The notes beneath the pieces were generated by a model. It was not told the DNA's origin, made no database searches, and was given only the letters and a program-made list of their open reading frames with translations. Position numbers and translations under genes: made by a program. Source: Rhododendron vialii (Eukaryota > Streptophyta > Magnoliopsida > Ericales > Ericaceae). From it: DNA of 64,000 nucleotides. Of this stretch, positions 45,701-54,774 are shown piece by piece. Positions within the stretch are counted from its first letter, which is position 1; each line of letters begins with the position of its first letter. The stretch is taken from assembly GCF_030253575.1 (NCBI RefSeq), contig NC_080569.1, forward strand, positions 13,451,501 through 13,515,500. The letters are read 5' to 3'.

Positions 45701-45880
45701 GTTAGCAATAGTAGAACAGAACTGCTGATGTGGTAGCTGAAATGTGTGTTTGTTTTGGTGAGGCAGCTCAAGTTTCCAATAAAACCAGCTGATTTGAAGA
45801 AGAGAATTGAAAGCCTCATTGATAGAGAGTATCTGGAGAGGGACAAGAGCAACCCTCAAATATACAACTACCTTGCCTAA
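32179..45880 (+). CDS. CUL4: Cullin-4, scaffold of CRL4 (DDB1-CUL4) ubiquitin ligases
   Basis: Seventeen exons assemble in frame into 815 residues: 32179-32494, 34604-34719, 34801-35147, 36150-36330, 36596-36718, 37349-37636, 39281-39406, 39503-39604, 39708-39761, 43562-43668, 43783-43843, 43936-44067, 44202-44339, 44448-44528, 44914-44994, 45112-45192, 45767-45880. The plant CUL4 N-terminus ([13 protein letters not shown], then LSRKKAT) is followed by the helical cullin repeats (such as [13 protein letters not shown] and [12 protein letters not shown]), the cullin-homology domain ([27 protein letters not shown]) and the C-terminal winged helix. [11 protein letters not shown] in exon 16 places the NEDD8 acceptor lysine at about residue 761. 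The protein ends IYNYLA. CUL4 joins RBX1 to DDB1/DCAF receptors in the nucleus (light signalling, DNA repair, chromatin). All introns are GT-AG except intron 2, which is GC-AG. Introns hold many transposons, but no disabling mutation is seen. The start is the first in-frame ATG after a TGA. Confidence 0.96.
33621..33929 (+). mobile_element. TRIM-like retrotransposon in CUL4 intron 1
   Basis: Two direct repeats begin TGTTGGAGTTTGTCC (33621-33702, 82 bp; 33822-33929, 108 bp). The first ends ...TTTAACA and is followed at once by TGGTATCGGAGCT, one base different from the TGGTATCAGAGC primer-binding site for initiator Met-tRNA. A purine run gcgggggag precedes the second repeat. The 120-bp interior has no coding capacity, fitting a terminal-repeat retrotransposon in miniature. 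The first repeat lacks about 26 bp present in the second. Confidence 0.78.
34069..34175 (-). mobile_element. Diverged solo LTR of the same TRIM, inverted
   Basis: Read on the minus strand, this stretch aligns along its length with the 108-bp TRIM repeat at 33822-33929: the plus strand has ttaaagcatccaattcaaac, attttggagg and atgggacaagttc in the order of the reverse complement. It is more diverged than the pair in the adjacent TRIM, so it is probably an older insertion. Confidence 0.6.
34720..34800 (+). other. CUL4: GC-AG intron (CUL4 intron 2)
   Basis: The exon ends CAG and the intron begins GCAAGT, the consensus of the rare GC-AG class; the acceptor is tcattag. Placing the boundary here keeps the CUL4 frame ([13 protein letters not shown]) and no usable GT lies nearby. 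The 81-bp length is near the plant minimum. Confidence 0.85.
35342..35741 (-). mobile_element. Small non-autonomous Helitron in CUL4 intron 3
   Basis: The minus strand begins TCTATATTATAAAAC at 35741 after an A and ends with CTAG at 35342-35345 before a T. A stem GTGCCT/AGGCAC lies about 12 nt from the 3' terminus. The 3' terminal text (actagcggatgcccgtgcct on the plus strand) nearly matches that of the 4-kb Helitron at 5140. The 5' end is present twice as a perfect 36-bp tandem duplication (35671-35706 and 35707-35742). Confidence 0.78.
36337..36372. repeat. T(~21)G(~15) tract next to a CUL4 donor site
   Basis: A run of T followed by a run of G starts 7 nt after the end of CUL4 exon 4. Such homopolymers are prone to length change and sequencing error, so the exact length is uncertain. 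Confidence 0.85.
37925..38508 (-). mobile_element. RTE-type LINE 3' end in CUL4 intron 6
   Basis: The minus-strand translation shows [51 protein letters not shown] and [16 protein letters not shown], the well-known C-terminal tail of plant RTE-class LINE reverse transcriptases. A TAA interrupts the frame near 38373 in the segment before the KMSVAEMRM block. Only the 3' portion is present (5' truncation), ending near the 'gtgattgggatataaggc' tail. A second copy lies at 58455-58740. Confidence 0.85.
39892..40156 (-). repeat. 3' LTR of the intron-9 copia relic
   Basis: Shares gataaaacct, ggaatcc-cacc-aagga, gataactacaaat-aaga and cttgttcct with the partner repeat at 42871-43118, with many differences, so the insertion is old. 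Confidence 0.82.
41534..41749 (-). pseudogene. Copia integrase fragment
   Basis: The minus-strand frame includes [20 protein letters not shown] and TPFEVLLND, matching the region of copia integrases around the GVERKH and TPYEVL motifs. Neighbouring frames up to 41960 look like further frameshifted integrase. The catalytic core is not intact. Confidence 0.6.
42129..42381. mobile_element. Stowaway-like MITE nested in the copia relic
   Basis: Starts after TA with CTTCCTCTGTCCCATTTTCA and ends TGGAGGGAG before TA. Subterminal cattttcattgtt / caatgaaaat and gtctattgc / gcaatagac segments are inverted, so most of the 250 bp can fold into one hairpin. Confidence 0.75.
42727..42788. repeat. (CT)n microsatellite, ~31 units
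   Basis: Lies just inside the 5' repeat of the copia relic, in CUL4 intron 9. CT/GA tracts near the leader are common in such elements. Confidence 0.95.
42871..43118 (-). repeat. 5' LTR of the intron-9 copia relic
   Basis: Partner of 39892-40156; followed on the minus strand by the degenerate primer-binding site at about 42857-42870. Confidence 0.82.
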
Positions 45881-46065
45881 GTCATCTTTGTTTTATTTTT
45901 ATTTTTTCCAAATCACATCCATCTTGTATATGACGTGGGAAAGTGCATCGCTCTTCAAGAGGTTTGATGTTTCTCGATCCCATGTCAGATTTTGTACAGT
46001 TACTCGCAGCTTTGTATTTTTGTTGTGGACACATGCTGTTTCAGTTGTAAATTATATATTTAAGT

Positions 46066-46530
46066 CATTTGAAATGTTGTCCGGACGGTGGCGTTCCCCT
46101 CCTCCGGCCAATTCGATTCAGATCATCTGTGATGCTTCTTGGCAGGCGACTCAGCGCAAAACGGTTATCCAGGGGTGGTGGTTCGAAATTATCTAGGAAT
46201 TTTGATTGATGACGAATGAGCTAAAATCTCTGGACCTTCCGTGTTGTTCTGTGAAGTTCCCCTCCGTGTCTTATGGCAAAATCACAGCAGGTCAGAGGAC
46301 CAATTGTGGCAAGTGACAACAAACATCTCATTACCCTATGTGTCTCCGAACAAAGGCTGCTCTCCGCACCGGGTATGCTCATCTTGCTGGATTCCCAGGG
46401 GAGCAGACGAGGGAGCTCACTGTCACTGGGTAGCATCTGCTTAGTTTGACTCTTCTAGGCTCAACTGAGTTGCTTGTATACCCCAAGAGTTTATGGCTAT
46501 TCTGACTCAAGATTGTAGTCGTATGAAAAA
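46066..46530 (+). pseudogene. LINE-type RNase H (RVT_3) fragment
   Basis: The frame WRSPPPANSIQIICDASW, followed after a frameshift by GVVVRNYLGILIDDE, fits the start of the RNase H-like RVT_3 domain at the end of plant LINE proteins (consensus: P-x-N, DASW, G-V-RN-G). Frameshifts and stops follow. It begins roughly 190 bp after the CUL4 stop codon and so may lie within or just beyond the CUL4 3' UTR. Confidence 0.5.
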
Positions 46531-47745
46531 TATGCAATTTCCGGTTGAAATTCTATCCATACACCGAAAGAAGAAAAATAAAGTTTCAATGCTAAAATGG
46601 CTAAACAATGAATTTGTCCAGATCAAAAAAAGGAGGAATTAATCAATTCTGCCTCAAAAACAGCATTTCAGGAGTAATTAGTATACTTACGTTCTTGACA
46701 ACCACTGCTCACACCTGTTATGGAGCCACCTAAAGTTGATTTGGAAACTTCGTTACCTGATCATGGCATTGAAATTTTAGATCCAATAAAGGTTGCGCCA
46801 ATTGTCATTCTTAGTCATGGTGATCAAAATGAAAGGGAAACAGCAGTTGATGATTATAAAGATGAGAACGGTGAAGTTGAGTGGGATCTTATTTTTGGAG
46901 TTGCTATTTTACTTCCAACTCTTACGTTTTGTATAGACACAACGATACTCAAGCATACATTTCCATGGTATGATGATCTCGCCCCTTGTTTTGCTATGTG
47001 CATGACACATGATTGAACAATTTGCGATATTTCTTTCGATTGAGTCAAATAACTTTTGTTGGAAAAATCCGTACATCCTAAATTACAAGAAGAGAATAAA
47101 AGAAAACGACATGATTGTTCTACTATGTAGTTGCAAATAGTATTTAATTTTTTTTTTCTTCTCTATCTCGTTTTTGTTTTTTTTGGTCGCTAGCTAATCA
47201 ATCACAGAGAATACACAAGAAAATTGGTCTTTGCTTGAGGTAACCTCCTGAACTGTTCATAACTTATTCCTCTTTGCTACATTGAGGACAATGCATCATT
47301 TAGGTTTGGGAGAGGGACTATTATTTTTGAAAAATTGTGTTTGCTGCAATTGTTGTTCTATTTATTTAATTGTACTTCATTTTTTTTTTTGTGTCAAATT
47401 TTAAATTTTTAAAAAATATATATATGAAAGTTGTTGATACTTGATTATGACTTCTGACGTGGTTGTTGGTTAGTGCACCATTTTTACATACAGTAATTGT
47501 TTCCCAAAGTGAAGGCTAGAACTTTTTTCTTGTGCTAATCTCCCTCAAATCGTCTCCATGTGTCTGCATCCTTTCAATAAAGTCATGACTGCGCAATTCC
47601 TAACATGTAGATCCAAACACCAAGCAAGGCAAAAAATGATACAGAGAGGGAAAAGAGAAGAGAGAGAAAAATAAGGAAAGGGTAGAAGAAGACGAGAGAT
47701 GGGGGGGAAGGGACAGAGGTTCTTATTCTCTTGATCAATGACCGG

Positions 47746-47747
<2 letters not shown>
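46531..47747. other. Intergenic DNA with a possible gypsy 3' remnant
   Basis: A passage ttgaggacaatgcatcattt followed by aggtttgggagaggg at about 47282-47315 is like the region just before the 3' LTR of Athila/Tat gypsy elements. An upstream frame (46720-47016, 98 codons) has no domain I recognise. No LTR boundary is seen. Confidence 0.35.

Positions 47748-47789
<42 letters not shown>
47748..47789. repeat. (GA)n microsatellite
   Basis: About 21 uninterrupted GA units. Confidence 0.95.
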
Positions 47790-47790
<1 letters not shown>

Positions 47791-47834
47791 AAAATGATGG
47801 AGAAAAAGAAGAAGAAAATGGTGGAATCGGTGGT

Positions 47835-47962
47835 AAAGGAGGCTTTACATGATATGCAACCCGCTCGACCATGATATGCAACAAATTGGAGAAGGAAGAG
47901 AAGAAGAAGAAGAAGGCGAAGTTGATAAAGGAGGCTTTACATGATATGCAACCCGCTCGACC
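47835..47962. repeat. Duplicated 36-bp segment
   Basis: The 36-bp segment beginning aaaggaggctttacatgata occurs at 47835-47870 and 47927-47962, a 92-bp period, with an AAG-rich stretch between. The second copy abuts the Mut7-C-like relic. Confidence 0.85.
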
Positions 47963-47967
47963 GGCCA

Positions 47968-48282
47968 TTTGATGGTGGACCACCAAAATTCTTGTGCGAC
48001 GAGATGCTTTGTGGCTTGGGGAAAGCCTTGCAGATGTATGGTTTTGATGTCATCATCCTTGGTGCAGTTTGTCGAGATCAAGATTAAGATAAAAAAGGGC
48101 AAATTGAGTGCACAAGGCTCCCTCCAGATCAAGATCAAGATGCTGATAAAAATGAAAGAGTGCTTTTGACAATGAAAGAAGGCAGAGGACTGCAGATCAA
48201 GAAAAAGGACATATTCATGCAGTGGGATGAGGTGAAAACCAAACCTCATGAAGCGCTGTATGCGCTGCAATGCGATCCTTGA
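47968..48282 (+). pseudogene. Mut7-C RNase-domain relic
   Basis: The frame reads PPKFLCDEMLCGLGKALQMY then GFDVIILG, an in-frame TAA at 48085-48087, and DKNERVLLTMKEGRGL in the same frame. The order PKFLCDxML-GL-xxLxxxG-D followed by RVLLT(R)xxGL is that of the Mut7-C (PIN-like) RNase domain found in plant Mut7-like exonucleases and in bacteria. The internal stop, the absence of a start region and the lost zinc-ribbon cysteines point to a broken copy. A spliced gene that skips the stop cannot be excluded without transcripts. Confidence 0.55.
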
Positions 48283-48970
48283 TGTAAATCGTGTACTCCA
48301 GTAGCGATGTAATAGTTGTCAGGTAAAGCTTCATCGAGAAAAAATCTCCGGAAAGAATGGGAAGTACGATTCAGAAGCTCGTACCTGTCAGCACCGTCAG
48401 CAGAAGGTCACAGGGGAAGCCTGATGCATTTGATGGTTGGTATGGGAATTTTATAGCATATATATAGTAGATGTTGAAGTGGTAGATTTTGCTTAAAAGA
48501 TTTTGTGATCGTAATGTAATGCTATACTTTGGTCGTCCTCTAATAATCCATGGGCTACAGTGGCTTCCCTGTTTCATTACTTTGCTCTTGTGGTTCGCAA
48601 ATATTCGAATGATACCGGTGCTCGAATATGAGTCGGTAACACTCTTAAAAAAGTGTTTAGGGAACTATTTGCATAATTAGCTCTTATCTCATCTTGTTTA
48701 TTTCTGAAGTAATCAAGTCTTGAGGTTTCAATCTTCACGTACATGTCAACTGTGAATTGTTGCTGTAGTCGTCCTGATTGCAAGATTGTAGAGTTCATGA
48801 ACGGTCTCATTTGGAGGTGATATGCGTAGAATTCCCGAGCCGAACGAGACGATACCACTTTCTGTTGCGTTTTATTCGAAAACTGATTCAAAATATTGGA
48901 AAAGCAAAAGTTTAGCACAGACTAATGAATAGTATAAAAGTGTGATCTTCAAATGGTAAGTTAAATATTA

Positions 48971-49241
48971 CTCCCTCCGTCCCTTTTTAAGTGTCATGCT
49001 TCGTAACTCCAACTTATTAAAAAGACATCATCATTACACTTTTCACATCAACTTTTTCCTCCACTTTCCCTACTTACCCATCATCATTACACTTTTACTC
49101 ACTAACTTTTCAAAATAAAATCTACTTTTAGGGACAAAATAGACAATACACCAACTTTTACCTCCCTAACTTTACAAAATGGACACTTATTAAGGGACAG
49201 CCCAAAATGGAATACTGGACACAAAAAAAGGGACGGAGGGA
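48971..49241. mobile_element. Stowaway-like MITE
   Basis: Starts CTCCCTCCGTCCC after TA at 48969-48970 and ends GGGACGGAGGGA. The subterminal tttttaagtgtc pairs with gacacttattaa near 49182. About 270 bp, non-coding. Confidence 0.82.
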
Positions 49242-49305
49242 TTAATCTTCTGCTTCATTGTTTACTAGATCTTCTGTAGTTGTTGAAGTTGTGAGAGCTG
49301 CTAAT

Positions 49306-49539
49306 GGTACAGCAAAAGTTGTACAGCAGTGGAGTACAGATGGTTTTTGCGCCCCTCTCGGATCCCACAAAAATGATTGGAGTCGCTCATTTTGTTCAAA
49401 ACATATTGTTTACAATCCCTGTAAAAAATCATCTCAATCCGATATCGGTAAAGGTGTTTACGAATTATACAACTTTGCTTCAGAATTTGACGGGCGCAAA
49501 AACCATCTGTACATGGGTGCTGTCAGCCTTTGCTGTACC
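49306..49539. mobile_element. Foldback element, GATATCGG family
   Basis: Ends ggtacagcaaaag and ctttgctgtacc are inverted repeats, and gtacagatggtttttgcgcc (49334) pairs with ggcgcaaaaaccatctgtac (49493). The interior has ggatcccacaaaaatgat and caatccgatatcggtaaag, the family signature. Confidence 0.75.
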
Positions 49540-49566
49540 TCAATCTTTACTAGTTGTTAGTGCTGC

Positions 49567-49960
49567 TATGTGTACATATGAAATATATATACCATGTACA
49601 TATGAATTTTGTGAGGCCCACCTTGGGTCCCACAAAGATGATCCGAACTGTCCATTATTTTTAAAATATTTTTTATGGAGCCTTGTAAAAAATCAGCACA
49701 ACCCGATATTGATAAGAATTTTTTTCTAAATTTGTAGGGACAAAACTAAGCAGTTACCTCCCCTCCCCCCAAAAAAAAAAAAAAAAAAAATTCAAGAAAA
49801 AAATCTTACCGATATCGGATTGAGCTGATTGTTTACAAAGCTCTATAAAAAAATATTTTAAAAATAATAGGCCATTCGGATCATCTTTGTGGGGACCTAA
49901 GGTGGGCCCCATAAAACTCATATGTATATAGTATTTACATTTCATTTCACATGTACCCAT
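49567..49960. mobile_element. Foldback element, GATATCGG family
   Basis: Left arm: tgtacatatga, gaggcccaccttgggtccc, acaaagatgatccgaa and cccgatattgataag. Right arm: ttaccgatatcgga, ttcggatcatctttgt, ggggacctaaggtgggcccc and catatgtata. Arms are about 180 bp. A poly(A) run and a C-run lie at the loop (49758-49790). Confidence 0.8.
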
Positions 49961-50036
49961 AGCTTTATTGATATATTAATTAAGTTTTGATACCAGCCCA
50001 ACCTTCCACTGTCCCAATCCTCTTCCGTTAAGATCA

Positions 50037-50037
<1 letters not shown>

Positions 50038-50081
<44 letters not shown>
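50038..50081. repeat. (TC)n microsatellite
   Basis: About 22 uninterrupted TC units. Confidence 0.95.
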
Positions 50082-50082
<1 letters not shown>

Positions 50083-50450
50083 ATTCAACAACACATACTA
50101 CTAACATGGATGGAGTAGTAGGGAAGAGCAGGGCGTTGGAGAGGAGTCGAGTAGAGGGACGAAGAGTGGTGTTATAAGAGCAGAAAGGAGTTTGGATTTG
50201 GTAAAGAAGCCGGTGGTGGTGTCCCATTATTCATAGATTTCTTGTCCGTTGGATGCGGCTCATCTTGATCATGAAATCGATGGTCTTGATGATCTGATCA
50301 ACATATATCCACCAACAAGTTTAACCATTAATTCATGCTTTTAATTTGTAATTAGTACTAGCTTTGGAACTGCAAGAGTCCAAAACCCTATTAGATATCA
50401 CTAGGATGCTGCGATGTGCATTCACGAAGATCAAGAGAGAATTTTATATA

Positions 50451-51466
50451 GGGGAAATTACAGTAAGCCCCCTTCAACTATACCTCGGTAACGAGTTGCC
50501 CCCTTCATCGTTTGACTCGGACACTTAACCCCCTTCATCTTTTATCGCGTGACACTTAACCCCCGATATTTTATCTCGTGACACTTAACCCCCTTCATCT
50601 TTTATCGCGTGACACTTAACCCCCGATATTTTATCTCGTGACACTTAACCCCCTTCATCTTTTATCATGTGAGCAGTACATGACCATATTAATGACAGAT
50701 CGTGCCCTTATAAATACATAAGTGTTCCAAATTTCAATCCGTTTGAACCCGGGAAAAGATTTTTGTTTTCTGATCATGTTATCCTAAATGGTCATAATTA
50801 AATTTTGACTCTAGGACTTTGGTTGACTAGTCCTAAGAAATTCGTAGAATCAAATATCTCTTAGGACTAATCAACTAAAGCCATAAAGTCAAAATTTAAC
50901 TATAACCATTTAGGATAAAATGATCAAAAAACTAAAATCTTTCCACCATTTCAAACGGATTGAAATTTGGAACACTTAATTTTTTAACCATATTTTTAAA
51001 TATATAAATGGTATAAAGAGGTATTTGACTTTATGGCTTTCGTTGATTAGCCTTAAGAGATATTTGATTCTACGAATTTCTTAGGACTAGTCAACCAAAG
51101 TCCTAGAGTCAAAATTTAAGTATGACCATTTAGGATAACATGATCAGAAAACAAAAATCTTTTCCCGGGTTCAAACGGATTGAAATTTGGAACACTTATG
51201 TATTTATAAGGGCACGATCTGTCATTAATATGGTCATGTACTGCTCACATGATAAAAGATGAAGGGGGTTAAGTGTCACGAGATAAAATATCGGGGGTTA
51301 AGTGTCACGCGATAAAAGATGAAGGGGGTTAAGTGTCACGAGATAAAATATCGGGGGTTAAGTGTCACGCGATAAAAGATGAAGGGGGTTAAGTGTCCGA
51401 GTCAAACGATGAAGGGGGCAACTCGTTACCGAGGTATAGTTGAAGGGGGCTTACTGTAATTTCCCC
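50451..51466. mobile_element. MULE-like long-TIR foldback element, 1,016 bp
   Basis: Ends GGGGAAATTACAGTAAG and CTTACTGTAATTTCCCC are perfect inverted repeats, and the arms stay nearly identical for about 450 bp each (50451-50900; 51020-51466). A perfect 9-bp target duplication, ttttatata, flanks it (50442-50450; 51467-51475), the Mutator-like length. Each arm contains tandem 60-bp units made of two related 30-bp halves (gtgacacttaaccccc...). A further inverted ~90-bp copy of the inner arm lies at 50885-50978. No coding region is seen. Near-identical arms imply a young insertion or arm-to-arm conversion. Confidence 0.88.
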
Positions 51467-51475
51467 TTTTATATA

Positions 51476-52218
51476 TGTAGGTACATAGATAACCAAATGG
51501 TGGAAAAGGAGAATAATATAGATAGATACCTGTTACTTAGAAATTGTGAAAACTATGTTTTGCTTGCTTGTTGCTTTACCTGTTGATGATCCATTCTGGG
51601 AGTTAACCTCTGCCTCCAAATTTAAGGCTCGGTTTTTAGGCTCTCCAAGCTAATCTCTCTCTCTTTCTCTCTCTCAGTTGCTAGTTTTGCGCCAATATTG
51701 GTGTTTTACTACTAAATATTTTGTGATCAAAAGCTGCAACTCCGCGACTGTATCCACAACACACCCCAATCAATGTCACCAGAATTTCTATAAAATTAAT
51801 TTTGTTGGGAATCGGAATATGCGAATATATACTCGACATTGACAATGTACACATTCTTCATGTTTCTGATCCAAATCAAAGCAACTTATTAACAAACAAC
51901 AAAATCAGGGTATGCCCAGAAAAGAACCTTTGCTTCTCTTCCCAGATGTGTTTCTGATCATTGAATCAGAGCTACATATTCTTTCCAAACAAAGCAAAAC
52001 AAATTCAGGAATACCAAAAACAATCCTGTTTTTTCTTTGCACACATATATTTCCAATCCAATAATAAAAAATAAAAAATAAAAGGGTTACAAAGTCGCCC
52101 TACAAAGAACAAAATCAACGATATACCCAAAAGAAAACCAGTTTCTTTTCTTTTGCCATTTTCTCCTCGTTAAACAAACAGCATAACAAAATTGGATATC
52201 TCACAGAAATTGAAAAGA
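51476..52218. other. Intergenic DNA and OEP7-like 3' flank
   Basis: Some CT-rich sequence at 51655-51680. The part nearest the minus-strand gene is probably its 3' UTR. Nothing else recognised. Confidence 0.4.
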
Positions 52219-52461
52219 TCAGACGGCTTTGATGGCAATTGAAGCTGAAACTGGATCAGAATCAACAGTCGTAGAGGGGTTCGGATTGAGAGGGGCATTG
52301 ATGGAATTGGTGTCATCGTCGTCAGGGTCATAATCGGGATTGAGGTTGCGATCTATGGCTTCACGGCCTCTCTTGAGACAGGGCTTGCACGCGATCTCTA
52401 TTGATATCCATCCCAGTACCAGCCCCACTACTCCCAACACCGCTAATGTCACCGCACCCAT
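52219..52461 (-). CDS. OEP7-like chloroplast outer envelope membrane protein
   Basis: An 80-codon intronless gene starting at the ATG complementary to 52459-52461. Residues about 3-24 form one hydrophobic segment (VTLAVLGVVGLVLGWISIEI), followed by a short positively charged stretch (KPCLKRGR) and an acidic tail with DPDDDD. This order, including the GW-x-xIEI-KP block at the membrane edge, is that of the signal-anchored OEP7/OEP6 family, which insert into the plastid outer envelope with the C-terminus in the cytosol. Family members are about 60-80 residues, so the length fits. Their biochemical role is poorly known; Arabidopsis OEP7 is mostly used as a targeting model. Confidence 0.8.
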   Translation of the reverse strand: MGAVTLAVLGVVGLVLGWISIEIACKPCLKRGREAIDRNLNPDYDPDDDDTNSINAPLNPNPSTTVDSDPVSASIAIKAV

Positions 52462-52597
52462 CTCTCTCTATCTCTCTCTGCGTCTGTATGCGCAAAACAA
52501 GCTCTTGTTCTCTCTTTTTTGAGGGAGATGAATCGTGGAGGTTGACGAACAATAAAACTATGGTACATCATTTGGTTGCAGTAACCAAACGCACACG

Positions 52598-52880
52598 CCA
52601 TTTTGTGGGACCTATTTGGGCTCTTACATAAATAATTAAAGTCGTTTTATTTATTTAAAATATTTTTTTAAAGGATCGTCGTAAAATATTAACTCAGTCA
52701 GATATCAGTAAAGGTTTGATCGACTATGCACCCAATTTGTTGACAAAAAATTGAGCAAAAAATTGATCAAAGTTTTCACCGATATTCGACTAAGCTAATT
52801 TTTTTAATAGGGACTTCTAAAAAAATTAGCGATTTTGATAATTTTTGTGGGACCCTATGTGGGTCACATACAATGAGGTG
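52598..52880. mobile_element. Foldback element, GATATCGG family (diverged)
   Basis: Left: ttttgtgggacctatttggg and cagtcagatatcagtaaagg. Right: tttcaccgatattcgacta and ttttgtgggaccctatgtgg... as inverted counterparts around a ttttttgacaaaaaattgag centre. It has diverged more than the 53642 copy, and outer ends are unclear. Confidence 0.65.
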
Positions 52881-53380
52881 TATATTTGGAATATATTTGG
52901 AATACACCAAATGATGTACGCATTGCAGGGTTGGTTGACGAAATAGGAAAGCCAAAAAATGAGTCCTACTTTACGTACCGACTCCTAGTGTAGGGAAACC
53001 ATATATATATACGAAAACTAAGGTGTTTAGATCAAGCACTCTACACACATTGGATGCCGTTGATTCCTATGATGGGCCTCTCAGTTTTTTTTTAAAATTT
53101 TTTGGACGGCTCGGATCGACCGTCCGGTGGCCGTCGGTATGGTTTCCCTACGGAAACCGTTGGTACCTATATCATTTTTGAAAAAATATATGGGTTAATC
53201 ACTGATTACAACCCCCGCCCATTCCACTTTACCTTCTTAATCTAAAAAAACCATACAAGTCACCCTCTAGTCCTAAGCCGGCTAATAGATTATAGCAACG
53301 CACGAGTTATAAATAATTTCTCCTAATTCATAATGTTCGGATTATCTTATGTGCGTTTTGACGAATCCATAAAAGACTAA
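52881..53380. other. Intergenic DNA
   Basis: No gene. The words ggaatatatttggaatacac and ccgtcggtatggtttccc / ggaaaccgttggtacc suggest further small inverted repeats, but I could not delimit an element. Confidence 0.4.
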
Positions 53381-53620
53381 GGCCCCGTTCTAGAAATTTT
53401 CTTAAAAAATAAACAGTTTATTTCACATTTTTAAACTTAAAAATAATGTAAATAAAAAATATTTTTTAAATTTTTTTTGCACCGTATTAAAGATCTTGAT
53501 GAGATCAATTAAACAAGATCCATATTAATAAAAAAAATTATTTGCGTAAACATATTATTTTTGAGCTTGAAATTACCTTCTTAAAAAATAAGTACTTATT
53601 TTACGTTCTGGAACGGGGCC
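53381..53620. mobile_element. PIF/Harbinger (Tourist-like) MITE
   Basis: Termini GGCCCCGTTCTAGAA and TTCTGGAACGGGGCC are inverted repeats. TAA flanks both ends (53378-53380; 53621-53623), the 3-bp TWA target site of PIF/Harbinger. Inner segments cttaaaaaataa and ttcttaaaaaataagt are also related. Length 240 bp, non-coding. Confidence 0.83.
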
Positions 53621-53641
53621 TAATTTCACCATTCACTAAGC

Positions 53642-54032
53642 AGAAAGTCTACACACACAGCAATCTATGCACAGATTGTGCACAGATCTTATTGTGGGGC
53701 TCACCATGGGTCCCACAAAAATCATCTGAGCCGTTTATTAAATGTAAAACATTTTTTCAAGGGCCCCCGTAAAAAATAAGCTCAATCCGATACCTATAAG
53801 AGCTCGATCCAACCATATAACTTTTCATTATCTGAAAATCTAAATGAAAAGTTAGATGGTTGGATGAAGCACTTATAGATATCGGATTGAGCTTATTTTT
53901 TACGGAAACCCTTGAAAAAATGTTTTACATTTAATGCACGGCTCGGATGATTTTTGTGGAATCCGTGGTGGGTTCCACAACAAAATCTGTGCACAATCTG
54001 TGCACAGATCTGCTGTGTGTGTAGCAGCTCTC
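53642..54032. mobile_element. Foldback element, GATATCGG family, MULE-like
   Basis: Arms of about 190 bp pair nearly end to end: ctacacacacagc / gctgtgtgtgtag, gcacagattgtgcacagat / atctgtgcacaatctgtgc, ggtcccacaaaaatcatc / gatgatttttgtggaatcc, and caatccgatacctataag / cttatagatatcggattg. The 10-bp word ttcactaagc flanks both sides (53632-53641; 54033-54042), in the size range of Mutator-like target duplications. This is the best-preserved copy of the family in the window. Confidence 0.82.
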
Positions 54033-54144
54033 TTCACTAAGCCGCTCCCGTTAAAGCCGGGACCGAGTTGAATTTCTTATAAACTTATTACTCCTAGTAG
54101 CTAAGCATCAGCTGTGACAACCAAGCATCAGTTATCAATGTCTT

Positions 54145-54774
54145 AGAGCATCTAAGACAGGAGGTGTCAAATTGGTGATGTCAATTTTTTTTTGAAGGCT
54201 TATGTAGCATTTTGACATCTCAAATTTGACATTAAAACCTCATCTCCAATTCTTATGCCAAATTCTATTTATTTAAACAAAAAAAAACTCAAACAAGGAC
54301 TCCCTCCGTCCCGGTTTGTTTGTCCCCTTTTTGAGAGCGTTTGACCTCTCAAAGAATTGGCTATAATTTTCAATTCGTAATGTTTTTAATATGCAATATG
54401 GATCTTGTTTGATAGATCTCAATTAGTTTTATTATACAAAATTTTCAAAATCATAAAAAACATTATAAATTGTAAGATATAAGTATATTTTTGAAAAACA
54501 CGTATTTCGACAATTGAACAAACAAATTGGGTCGGAGGGAGTAGTACATAGAGGTTTTAAATTTTCTAACAATAGCTTTTTACCTTTTAAAGGTTACTTT
54601 TTGAAATTTGGCATGGGAGATAGTAGTTGTCAAAATTGGCATACAGAAGGTTCATGCCAAAGCCACATCAGCTTTGACATGAGTGAAGGCGGATGGGTTG
54701 GAAGATGAGTTGATGCCAAAAGTAACCGTTGCACCGTCCACGTCATATTTGACATCTCCCATTGGAGATGCTCT
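54145..54774. mobile_element. TIR element ending GGAGATGCTCT, copy 1
   Basis: Left end agagcatctaagacaggagg and right end tcccattggagatgctct are inverted. The interior repeats the words tttgacat, ggcatggga and ttgtcaa in both orientations. A Stowaway-like MITE (54300-54541) is nested inside. It adjoins a second copy at 54765-55125. Confidence 0.6.
54300..54541. mobile_element. Stowaway-like MITE nested in a TIR element
   Basis: CTCCCTCCGTCCCGGTTTG at the left and GTCGGAGGGAG followed by TA at the right. About 242 bp; the tatggatcttgtttgatag interior is shared with a stretch near 8780. Confidence 0.8.

Noticed and set aside
46720-47016. 98-codon plus-strand frame with an acidic, protein-like sequence
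   Set aside because: No family recognised. It lies just before a gypsy-like polypurine passage and may be polyprotein debris, but there is not enough to call a gene.
50530-50650. Regular 30/60-bp repeats resembling a CRISPR array
   Set aside because: The units are contiguous tandem repeats without unique spacers, mirrored in the other arm of a transposon in a plant genome.
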